Part shown: piece after piece, positions 17,201 to 24,116 of the stretch
How positions within the stretch are numbered: the stretch's first letter is position 1
Layout of the letters: the number at the start of each line of letters is the position of its first letter
Source: a virus
IMG/VR virus record: IMGVR_UViG_3300047550_003244
Location: 1 to 34,095 of that record
Length of the DNA stretch: 34,095 bases
Reading direction: 5' to 3' (one strand)
Made by a program: the position numbers and the translations under genes
Notes under the pieces: generated by a model
Databases searched by the model: none
The model's input: the letters and a program-made list of their open reading frames with translations, nothing else
What the model was told of the DNA's origin: nothing

Positions 17201-18030
17201 GTTATTGCTTTTGCAAAAGCAGGATCGGCATTTTTAAAAACAATAATCTGATTTGTAACCACTTGCCCAACAGAAAGTTGATCTGTAAATGAGTTTAAAA
17301 CAAATGTTGGTGCTTCTTCCCAATCTAAATACCAGTAAAAATAAAATCCAGCAGTAGTGTTATTTGGATCTGACTGTCTCTTTACTGGTCTTACATATTT
17401 TACTCGTTCACCATAGTTTATAGTTTGCAAATTTACAGTTTTTGAGTTTACATCATATTCTGTTCCTGTAAGTCCACCAAATCTATTTGCGGAGTGTGCA
17501 ACAACTAATTGTCCCGTGGATCCACCAGATAATCCTAAAAATGGAAGTCCAACCAGTGTATAATCTATAACTATATCTTTTGGTCCACCAGGAATTGTAT
17601 TCAATGCCGATGGTGGATTTATACTAATTATATTTAATCCTGGTTTTCGAGATGCTGTTGTTAATCCTCTAAAATTTAAAGTATTAACTGTATATTTTTC
17701 TATTCCAAAATCATAAACTGAAGCAGAAACTCCAGCAAAAATATCTATTACTTGATCTGATGCGTTTTGACCATCAGCAAAAACATAGTAATCTCCATCA
17801 TTTCCTTTTATTTCACTGCCAACGCGCGTTGTGACATTATCATCGAATGTAGTTATTACTACATTTGAAGAGTTTGTCATTCCACTTATGCTTGGACCAG
17901 TTGCACCTGTTTGACCTGTTCCTCCATGTGCTCCAGTTGGTCCAACTGGACCCGTAAATCCAGTTGGTCCCGTTGGGCCAAATGCTCCTCTAAATTTTTT
18001 CTGTAAATATGGACTGCTTCCGTATAGCAT
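14248..18030 (-). CDS. Giant collagen-like, Cys-repeat, DUF1566/Lcl_C-like virion protein (putative adhesin 1)
   Basis: This protein has 1260 residues. It starts MLYGSSPYLQKKFRGAFGPTG, with a collagen-like stalk at about 15-50. Residues 50-375 are beta-like. Residues 375-573 hold four Cys units (GLCCVGC, GYCCYKN, GSCCNGSGGC, GCCVNGNC), followed by a second short collagen-like segment and a Pro run at 575-598. The C-terminal half resembles DUF1566/Lcl_C: GGIVAGVFRPSG near 625, WLLIVLPFP, SRWFVPSIDELSFI near 1003, WVWSSTG near 1105, and YELRLVRLIR near 1195. An unusual Gly-rich loop (GGGVG repeats, residues 1063-1083) is inserted before the WSST motif. The gene begins 11 bases after the stop of the 377-residue gene. 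The protein is a likely homotrimeric fibre or surface adhesin and the first of three tandem paralogues. The ligand is unknown. Confidence 0.7.
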   Translation of the reverse strand: MLYGSSPYLQKKFRGAFGPTGPTGFTGPVGPTGAHGGTGQTGATGPSISGMTNSSNVVITTFDDNVTTRVGSEIKGNDGDYYVFADGQNASDQVIDIFAGVSASVYDFGIEKYTVNTLNFRGLTTASRKPGLNIISINPPSALNTIPGGPKDIVIDYTLVGLPFLGLSGGSTGQLVVAHSANRFGGLTGTEYDVNSKTVNLQTINYGERVKYVRPVKRQSDPNNTTAGFYFYWYLDWEEAPTFVLNSFTDQLSVGQVVTNQIIVFKNADPAFAKAITIVVPPGITGKVATKYISTNSNSYVLGGGENNISWPLTYPPCFTEGLDVINAFYIEGIWHANYGMYNSGNEQISWNKTYNNCAGSIEIDDPVYDPVGLCCVGCSAGTSFVTVRSGCQSLVSSGNAYFFPHQNINYPGCTANGDPIGYCCYKNSNDEIVTHPSPVRSCDCLRISRSSNQTPWSHWTLFDNCNRAPGAVDCAAAYNETGSCCNGSGGCQDNKTRNECIAANGYWQGVGTVCSYTGSGNFLYQRCLGFNGATAGCCVNGNCTNRQRYGDFSITGCTGVYYGCGFTCGSFICEGEAGPTGGTGGTGPTGPPPPTQSNCPQCYDGNTFRVKKYDPVTGIFTGQYTELNIGDFFAGGIVAGVFRPSGSTCLGNADAFGGEFTGITYNGLDLMHVEFNEATNPSHPSGLAGGLFNQLNNGNEKTAQYYRSFFDDRGYGFTLPKNNELPSGLVPSRCESWLLIVLPFPARIKPQLYENSILGTENYYADFYTNEPIEPDTSTVEFSSLTPTTVDQFEMYERKINLFTWSHGGTSHCFTLATNLKDGHIVTQGTDLIEPLNCEATSVNLRNDGFYGTLPTSHLGIPGATYWGNTTSFDFCWGNQISLGPCLQNCWRAPCKRTRLGKPNLLTTNTGYWARNWGMYNCTRLFSSDAAEYYLRAGSGMYTELRSLYGATGQHPTFGFTANFRANGQHAKTTIAEGTSVYNRKYYTVEEMGATGYPQVSRWFVPSIDELSFIANQCVKHNLQEKIYNYQVNSSGLRSTTLGDIDSFSNSTNKEITFRLLGGAGGGVGGGGVGGGGVGGGGNPTLGQGIPIGSAALGANGWVWSSTGCFDEGNTKQYIQATGGVPKTNNPITVSVTGPHFYQVNTHQFTKAWALKFPAFDTETQSAPVSTDFKVKKGDDFYDKYELRLVRLIRCDQRYYGNEYNNTGYEICANRMWHIPRLTDGAIVNGTNANNEQYNASNFTSDPQWSSIIANIVQT
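14783..14842 (-). repeat. 15-bp tandem repeat encoding GGGVG units
   Basis: The plus strand shows three exact copies of CCTCCACCACCCACA at 14783, 14798 and 14813 and a diverged fourth from 14828. The unit length is a multiple of three, so copy-number change would lengthen or shorten a Gly/Val loop inside the C-terminal domain of the 1260-residue protein without a frameshift. Confidence 0.95.
16255..16299 (-). repeat. Second collagen-like segment of the 1260-residue protein
   Basis: Five Gly-X-Y triplets (GPTGGTGGTGPTGPP) lie between the Cys-rich region and the C-terminal domain, followed by four prolines. It looks like a short rigid spacer. Confidence 0.85.
16310..16910 (-). repeat. Cys-rich repeat array encoded in the 1260-residue protein
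   Basis: Four imperfect units with CC pairs at their starts and C-x2-9-C at their ends, related to those of the two following genes. The unit GSCCNGSGGCQDNKTRNEC is the clearest. Boundaries are approximate. Confidence 0.7.
17894..17988 (-). repeat. Collagen-like Gly-X-Y segment of the 1260-residue protein
   Basis: About ten Gly-X-Y triplets (GPTGPTGFTGPVGPTG and onwards) follow a short basic N-terminus. As in the two sister genes, the stalk is at the extreme N-terminus, the end that would attach to the virion. Confidence 0.88.
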
Positions 18031-18041
18031 TTAAAACTTTC

Positions 18042-19175
18042 TTATATTCTTAATCTATCTTCAATTGTTTGTATTCTGGCTTCATGATCATCAAGAACTG
18101 TTTCAACATTTGTATCTTCGTTTCCTACAATCACCGAATCTGCTGTTACCGTATTTGCTAAAATATTGCTAGGAACACTTACTCGTATTCCCATTGGTTG
18201 TACTTTTAATCCTACACTTACTCTTTGATTTGGTGCTGGTGTTCCATATGCTGTTTCAATTAATAAAGGTTGTGGTAAACGAATTATTGGAGTTTGAGTT
18301 GCATACACAGATGCAGAATCTATCGCATATTGCAAATTTTGACCACCTGGATCAACTATAAGATTTTTGCTAAGAGAAACTTGTGGACTGTTTGGTTCTT
18401 TAAGAATTAATAATGTTTTATATCCTATTTCTGCAACTGATCCTGTATATTGAACTCCAGCAACTGCTGTTTGTGATACACGCATTCCAACTTGAATTGT
18501 TCCAGACAGTTCATTTACTGTTATTATTTTTTCAACATATCCATATTGTGTGCCAAATTTTGAATAAAATTCTGGATAATCTGCTATTGGGAGTTTTTGC
18601 GATGTGCTAGTGTCTATAAATCCTTCTTCAAATGTATTATTTCCAATAACAATTTGAAGATTTCCAATTTCTGTATCATCCAATACTGCTTGAATCTCCC
18701 CACCAATTCTATATCCCAGATAATTCATAACTACGCCACTATATGATCCAGCACCGTGTGGTGCCGCTTGATATACTGGTTTGATAATATGATCTAGACT
18801 GTTTGGAGCAAGATTCTGAAGTGCTCCTGCAGTTATTCCACTTAAAAAATAAACATCGTTTCCACCAGAACCACCAGTTGTTCCACTAATATTTAATAAA
18901 TTTTGAGAATTTATATTAATAGAACCATATAGTATTACAACTAAATTATTGTTTGAAGAGTTATATGATTCTACTACCCCAAAAACTTCAGAATTTGGTG
19001 CTGTATCTGCCTTTGCAGATGTATAACCACTAGTTAATACATCATATCTCACCACGCTACCATTTGTTAATCCAACTGTATATGGAATTTCTACAAGCAA
19101 ACGAGAACCACCCTGCACAACACTAAAAGTGTTTATTGATGATTGTATGTTTGAACTATTGCTACAACTGGGCAT
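18042..19175 (-). CDS. Fibre-type virion protein with a shared head domain and C-terminal coiled coil
   Basis: This 377-residue protein has a domain at about 40-150 that clearly matches residues 100-210 of the 782-residue protein: GSVVR, SGYT-x-AKAD-x-A, EV-x-G, then a YFL-x-x-x-TAG segment. At about 190-205 it shows LPIADYPEFYSKFGTQYG, reminiscent of phage tail-collar domains where a Pro-rich segment is followed by a YG. The C-terminus (ETVLDDHEARIQTIEDRLRI) is a short coiled coil ending the protein, which suggests trimerisation or docking onto another fibre part. It lies between a fibre-type gene and the giant adhesins, 11 bases before the latter, and has GGAG as ribosome site. It may be a short fibre or a connector; the receptor is unknown. 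No T4 homologue is recognised. Confidence 0.6.
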   Translation of the reverse strand: MPSCSNSSNIQSSINTFSVVQGGSRLLVEIPYTVGLTNGSVVRYDVLTSGYTSAKADTAPNSEVFGVVESYNSSNNNLVVILYGSININSQNLLNISGTTGGSGGNDVYFLSGITAGALQNLAPNSLDHIIKPVYQAAPHGAGSYSGVVMNYLGYRIGGEIQAVLDDTEIGNLQIVIGNNTFEEGFIDTSTSQKLPIADYPEFYSKFGTQYGYVEKIITVNELSGTIQVGMRVSQTAVAGVQYTGSVAEIGYKTLLILKEPNSPQVSLSKNLIVDPGGQNLQYAIDSASVYATQTPIIRLPQPLLIETAYGTPAPNQRVSVGLKVQPMGIRVSVPSNILANTVTADSVIVGNEDTNVETVLDDHEARIQTIEDRLRI

Positions 19176-19195
19176 TTATTACTCCATTACTAATT

Positions 19196-21544
19196 TTAAA
19201 TTGGATAACTAGCATCTACGATTAAATGACAATTTATTACATCATATGGAACAGCACCTGTTACTATATTTACTCTAGTTGTGGTTGGATCTGATGTTGT
19301 TGAAACCGTTGTTGTGTTTGGAGTTGCATATCTTCTAGTATTGTTATATCCAACAGTTCCAGTTGTATTTCTTAAATCTTTTCCTGCGGTATAATTATAC
19401 ATTTCGTTTGATAGACCAGACAAAGGAGAATAGACAGAAACAGTGGGGGTCGTTCTCATCAAGGTTGGAAATTTAAATATTCCAAATGGCGAGTTTGGTA
19501 AATATGTAAAATTAAATGTATTTAATTCTGGTTCTGTCGTTGTTAACATAGTTTTAGTGCCAAACGATTGAGAATCTTTATATGTTTTATTATAATATCT
19601 TTGTGATTTTTTTAGTTTGTCAGTATATTGTTGAAACTGGTGGGGTGGTGAAGTATAAGTTCCATCGTAAACAACAAATGATGCTAAACTTACAGTCAAA
19701 TTTGTACCAACTGTAACAATATTATTATATGCTAATGTAATTAATGGAATTAAATCTATTCCTATTTCAACATAATCATTTGTATATGATGCTGCAGATA
19801 AAGAAGGAACATCATAATTCATCGTGTGTTTAGTCCAAGATGTTTGAAGATTTATTGTTCCTATTGTCTGTTTACTTATTTGGGATCCACCAGAATATCT
19901 TGCAAAATAAACATTTGCACTATAGTTTGGTAATGTACATTTAGCATAAAAACTAACAGTTATATTTGATCCATTAAATGTTTCAATATCATCAATTACA
20001 TGACCAACAGAATATTCCGCCGCTGCTGGACTTGAACCTAACCCAACTGGATTTTCTAGACATTTTAGATCTATGTAATATTCTGGATTTCCTTCTACAT
20101 CTGTGCTTGCTGATGCAAAAGATTTTCTTTCTAAATTTTGAACTGGAGTAGTTTCATCTGCAAATAATGACTGACGGCGAATCCAATTATCAGCAAAATA
20201 AACACTACCATAAGTAGTATATGAAGTTTTTCCTGTATCTCTTTGCCAGATTGAAAAATCTCCATTGAATGCATAATTAAAACCATTTGTAAGAGTTTCT
20301 GGAGACTGTGTTGTTCTGAACGCTGATGTAACCGCAGATCCAACAAGTGGTCTTGGATTTATAAACCAATATGAGGGAGAAGAGTCAAATACAAATCCAA
20401 CTTGATATTTTGGAGGATATAAACTGTTTATGTTAGTGGGTGCAATTTGTAATTGACCAGTTGCTCCTATAGCAGTAGTTGTATATGTTGCACCAGAAAT
20501 ACACCATGGTCCTTGTTTTGTTCCTGCTGAAGATATTGCTTTTGGTATTACTGTAGAAGTTCCTCTTGTAATTAGAGTGTATATAATATTTGAAGATCCT
20601 GATGATGAGGATTCTATCATTCCAACAATAAAATCTTCTTCATCTGGTAAATTCCAATATTCCGTACCAACATCATATGTTCTGTAAATGTAATTTTTAC
20701 TTCCACTTAAAAACCAACCATTAATCGCAGTTCTTCCAGAATCTACAAGAACTTTGTTAAAAAATGTACTTCCTGATACAAGTTGTGGGGCATATGATAA
20801 AAATGATCCAAATGTAAATCCAAGAGTATTTGTACTTTGCGTTTTTAAGAATGAAAGTATAATTTTATTTGTTCCAGTTGATCCACTTCCTGATCCTGCT
20901 CCAGAAGAAGCATTTAAATAATTTCCACGATATTGAACCACAAGTCCAGCAGTTTCTCCAAGTCCTATCATTACTGGTTTTGAAACTTGCCCCATTGTTG
21001 TGGGTTCTGTTGTGCTAATAGTTCCAGCAGTTACCGCATCCAAAAAGTAAACACATCCAGGAGATAAAGTCGAACCAGCAACTGATGTAAAATTTCCTTC
21101 TATTTTTCCAGAAGTGGTAATCACAGAATGTGTAGATTTCATACTAGAAATAAAACCTATAACTTCGGCAGAATCTGCACTATCTGCTTTTGCTAAAGTG
21201 TAACCAGATGTTGTTATTCGCACCACAGATCCAAATGTATATCCAGTAGACCCAGAAGTTATTCCTGTTATTTTATAAGAATTATTAGGAATGATCACAT
21301 TTTGTAAAAAACTAATATCTCCTGCAAATGTCAATCCTGTTTGAACTACTCCTAATGTTCCACCTATAGATATTGTTACTAATCCACTAGACGCACATAA
21401 TCCAGCAACAATTCCATCACCATTAGTAATTCCAGATACTTTTACCTGGTTTAACTTTGAAATAATTTCATTATTTTCCTTCAAATACCAATCATAAAAT
21501 GTTGATGTTGAAGTTAAAGATGTTATTGTGTCGTTGAACGCCAT
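19196..21544 (-). CDS. Tail-fibre-type protein with a carbohydrate-binding-like module
   Basis: This 782-residue protein begins with a segment (FYDWYLKENNEIISKLNQVKV) that resembles the virion-attachment end of fibre proteins in marine myoviruses. Residues 100-210 contain the AKAD domain shared with the 377-residue neighbour. Residues about 420-660 start with NGFNYAFNGDFSIWQRDTG and continue with YFADNWIRRQ and later LKKSQRYYNKTY; this combination (N-G-F-IWQRG, ADRW, QRYY) is frequent in phage fibres and structural proteins, often read as a jelly-roll carbohydrate-binding module. The C-terminus has a beta-rich tip ending in VDASYPI. The gene follows a 255-residue baseplate-type gene by 16 bases with AGGA as ribosome site. 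A host-binding fibre is the most likely role, in place of T4 gp9-gp12. The exact family was not searched. Confidence 0.65.
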   Translation of the reverse strand: MAFNDTITSLTSTSTFYDWYLKENNEIISKLNQVKVSGITNGDGIVAGLCASSGLVTISIGGTLGVVQTGLTFAGDISFLQNVIIPNNSYKITGITSGSTGYTFGSVVRITTSGYTLAKADSADSAEVIGFISSMKSTHSVITTSGKIEGNFTSVAGSTLSPGCVYFLDAVTAGTISTTEPTTMGQVSKPVMIGLGETAGLVVQYRGNYLNASSGAGSGSGSTGTNKIILSFLKTQSTNTLGFTFGSFLSYAPQLVSGSTFFNKVLVDSGRTAINGWFLSGSKNYIYRTYDVGTEYWNLPDEEDFIVGMIESSSSGSSNIIYTLITRGTSTVIPKAISSAGTKQGPWCISGATYTTTAIGATGQLQIAPTNINSLYPPKYQVGFVFDSSPSYWFINPRPLVGSAVTSAFRTTQSPETLTNGFNYAFNGDFSIWQRDTGKTSYTTYGSVYFADNWIRRQSLFADETTPVQNLERKSFASASTDVEGNPEYYIDLKCLENPVGLGSSPAAAEYSVGHVIDDIETFNGSNITVSFYAKCTLPNYSANVYFARYSGGSQISKQTIGTINLQTSWTKHTMNYDVPSLSAASYTNDYVEIGIDLIPLITLAYNNIVTVGTNLTVSLASFVVYDGTYTSPPHQFQQYTDKLKKSQRYYNKTYKDSQSFGTKTMLTTTEPELNTFNFTYLPNSPFGIFKFPTLMRTTPTVSVYSPLSGLSNEMYNYTAGKDLRNTTGTVGYNNTRRYATPNTTTVSTTSDPTTTRVNIVTGAVPYDVINCHLIVDASYPI

Positions 21545-21560
21545 TTATGTGTCCTGTATT

Positions 21561-22328
21561 TTAATTAGTAGTAGTAACTGGTTGTTCATCAATATAAGTT
21601 ACCGTAGCAGTGGTTGCATTAAATGTTATTTTAAATATTGGATAAAAATTATCTCCAGATGCTATACTTGTTCGTATTTCTATTGGATCTGTAAATGAAA
21701 CCTTCAATCTAGAAGCACCGCATGTAAAAAATGAATTTTGCGCATTCCCAGAAGAATTGTCTCGTATTGTATCATCCTGATCAGTTCCGCATGTTGATGA
21801 TGGGCAGCAAGATATTTCAGTTTTTTCAGCAACAAATCCAATATAATTTATAGAATTTCCAGAAGTTGTTGTAGATATAGTCCTAAAATTAGTAGATCCA
21901 CTTTGATTTATGTAAATCCAAAATCCAAGACCTGTTGATTCATCTACCCAGTAGAACCAACTTGGACGCATAATTACATCAAATTGCCAAATTCCACTGA
22001 TCGGAGATGATGGAGTTGTCACTGTTGGTGCTGCTAACTCAGATGGCAAACTTTGACCAGGAATTGCTATTCTTGGATCACCAGGTATAAGTCCATCCCA
22101 AAATGGTATTTTACCGTATTGTGACCAATTTGAATTCAGTCTTGCTGTTAAACTTTGATTAATAAAAAATAATTCTTGAAGTTCATTTAATTCAGATGCC
22201 TGAAGTGCATATCCAGGATTAAACCCCAGCATGTAATAATTTTTATTCTCCTGTGAATACTGAGAACTAATTCTACTGTAGTATGGAACACCACTTAGTG
22301 GTAATGTACCTAATGGCAAATTTGGCAT
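21561..22328 (-). CDS. Putative baseplate or fibre-connector protein (function unknown)
   Basis: This 255-residue protein contains GFNPGYALQASELNELQELFFINQSLT at about 35-60. The core of this, A-L-Q-A-x-E-L-N-E-L-Q, occurs near the start of several phage baseplate-associated proteins (I recall a DUF4815-like family), where it forms an N-terminal helix. The middle is beta-rich (WQFDVIMRPSWFYWVDESTG), and residues about 175-205 hold five cysteines (CCPSSTCG, FFTCGA). The C-terminus is Thr-rich. It starts seven bases after the gp8-like gene and has an apparent late promoter of its own. By position it may link the baseplate wedge to the fibres, the place taken by gp9 or gp10 in T4. Sequence evidence for that role is weak. 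Confidence 0.5.
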   Translation of the reverse strand: MPNLPLGTLPLSGVPYYSRISSQYSQENKNYYMLGFNPGYALQASELNELQELFFINQSLTARLNSNWSQYGKIPFWDGLIPGDPRIAIPGQSLPSELAAPTVTTPSSPISGIWQFDVIMRPSWFYWVDESTGLGFWIYINQSGSTNFRTISTTTSGNSINYIGFVAEKTEISCCPSSTCGTDQDDTIRDNSSGNAQNSFFTCGASRLKVSFTDPIEIRTSIASGDNFYPIFKITFNATTATVTYIDEQPVTTTN

Positions 22329-22334
22329 ATACTA

Positions 22335-24104
22335 TTACATTCCCTTCACCATATTTATACGAATAATTACAGATTCAGTGTCGCTAATGTTTAAGTTAGC
22401 ATTTTCCTTTTTACTTAACAATATTTTTCCACTATATTGAATAAATTCGGGAGCAGCAACAACAGCAGTAACATAATTTACTGAAGAACCATCTAGAGAA
22501 GAAAAAGTTAATCCTTCTAAATAATCATATTTACCATAATTTACATTTTTGAGTTCAACTCTAGTAGTATTTGTGGCAACTCCACCTTCAGCAGTGGGAG
22601 CAACACCACCAATAAGAATGCCGTTTGTTGTATTTGAAAGACCAGTGAGTTCAATATTTGTGGGTATGTTTGTATTGTATTCTTCTCCACTAACAGGAAG
22701 ATCTGCTATATTTGTGTCATTTCCAACTTCTGCTAACACTGTAGTTCTGTAAATATAATCTAATTTTTTATTTTTATTTGTTCCAGAAGTTATAATATTT
22801 GTTCCAACAGTCGAATTTGGGTTTTGAATAAGTCCAAAAAAGTTTAATTGATCTGGAATATAAATGTTTGAACTTTCTATTGTTTTCTTTTCTATTCTTG
22901 CGTCAATCATTACATGTTGTGCATTTAGCACATCTATTGGATCGAATCCTAAACCATCAAGTGTGTCTATATTTACATCTATAACTGATGTTATCATTAA
23001 AGAATCTACTTCAATTAAATTTTCATCAATTGAAAGTTTTATATCTTTATATCCGCTTCCTCTTTGAATGATTTCTATTCCATTTATTATATGTTGATTG
23101 TTAAATATTTTTGTTTTTAATTTAATTCTACCTCCATTTCCTGTATTGCTAGTAACTGCAATTTCAGGATCTGGAACGCTGCAAACCAATTGACTTGTAC
23201 TAAATCCAGATAAATTTATAAAAACAGATATTAAAGATCCCTCGTCTAAATTATCATTTTGATTTATTTCATTCAGATAATAATAGGGGGATGCTGTAGA
23301 AATTTGATTAGCTTGGATTAAATTTGTGATAGTGTCATAATTGTCAACAATTTCAATTGTACTTGGAATAGATGTATTTGTATCATAAAACACAGACGCA
23401 AACTTTTCATTTAAATGTAATAAATAAAAACATTCACTACAAGACATGTTTGAACCAACACTAAACAAATCTCCCCTTTCAAATTCATTAGTTCCTGCGT
23501 CATCGTCGGTATTTAATGCAGTTTTTGCATAAATCGCACAATACCCTGTGTCTCCTGTTCCAAAATCACCACAAAACTGTTTTGTTAACTGATTTAAATT
23601 TTTTTGTGGTTCATTATCAAACAAATCAAAAGATATAACTGGCAACCAACTTGCAGAAACAAATCTTTCTAATGACGAAGTTATTCTATAAAGTGGTTTC
23701 CAAGAATAACCATCAGAATAACTTTGAATTCCCGCAGTATGTGTTGGTCTAATCGTTGATGAATTTACTCCACCAAAATCACTTCTGTTGTCTGCATTAT
23801 TTGATATGCAAAGATAAACATAACCATTTTGATCATTATATGCGTAATAATTTCCATTATTTGGTTTGGTTGAATACCAAGGTTGATATGGTTTCCGACT
23901 AGACCATTTAATAAACGGAACAACAGGCATTAAACTATTTTGACCCACACGAACAGAAAAATCAGAGTAATTCCAAACATTTATAGAAGTTTCATTTGTG
24001 TCTGAAAGAGACGGATTTGGATTGTATCCCGCAAATACAAATAATTGATTTTTAATACCAGCATCTTTAATAAAATTTTTAGCATTTTGACTTTTTGTAC
24101 TCAT
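22335..24104 (-). CDS. 8: Baseplate wedge protein gp8-like
   Basis: T4 gp8 is a wedge subunit bound to gp7 and gp10. This protein has 589 residues against 334 in T4, so it would be an extended version. The N-terminal third shows the T4 gp8 order of motifs: a start with LFVFAGYNPNPS and WNYSDF, where T4 has ITFGRSEPWS; then NGYVYLCISNN, where T4 has GWLVYRCLD; then SYSDGYSWKPLYRI, where T4 has GDGYVWEYLFEI. The remaining C-terminal part is Asn/Thr/Ser-rich with beta-like stretches and no clear match. It lies directly after the gp7-like gene, as in T4, with AGGAAA as ribosome site. The call rests on order plus three short motif matches, so it is fairly firm for the N-terminal half only. Confidence 0.72.
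   Translation of the reverse strand: MSTKSQNAKNFIKDAGIKNQLFVFAGYNPNPSLSDTNETSINVWNYSDFSVRVGQNSLMPVVPFIKWSSRKPYQPWYSTKPNNGNYYAYNDQNGYVYLCISNNADNRSDFGGVNSSTIRPTHTAGIQSYSDGYSWKPLYRITSSLERFVSASWLPVISFDLFDNEPQKNLNQLTKQFCGDFGTGDTGYCAIYAKTALNTDDDAGTNEFERGDLFSVGSNMSCSECFYLLHLNEKFASVFYDTNTSIPSTIEIVDNYDTITNLIQANQISTASPYYYLNEINQNDNLDEGSLISVFINLSGFSTSQLVCSVPDPEIAVTSNTGNGGRIKLKTKIFNNQHIINGIEIIQRGSGYKDIKLSIDENLIEVDSLMITSVIDVNIDTLDGLGFDPIDVLNAQHVMIDARIEKKTIESSNIYIPDQLNFFGLIQNPNSTVGTNIITSGTNKNKKLDYIYRTTVLAEVGNDTNIADLPVSGEEYNTNIPTNIELTGLSNTTNGILIGGVAPTAEGGVATNTTRVELKNVNYGKYDYLEGLTFSSLDGSSVNYVTAVVAAPEFIQYSGKILLSKKENANLNISDTESVIIRINMVKGM
22352..22359 (-). promoter_or_regulatory. T4-type late promoter octamer before the 255-residue gene
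   Basis: The minus strand reads TATAAATA within the last codons of the gp8-like gene (encoding I-N next to the C-terminal MVKGM). With T4 spacing, the transcript would begin near 22346, about 18 bases before the next ATG, leaving GAAGGGA as ribosome site. Position supports function, but chance matches are expected in this AT-rich DNA. Confidence 0.5.
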
Positions 24105-24116
24105 TTTAATTTCCTA

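Noticed and set aside
6531-18030. Cys-rich repeats as true EGF or eukaryotic-type domains
   Set aside because: The CC-start spacing does not fit the EGF six-cysteine pattern, so no such family is claimed.
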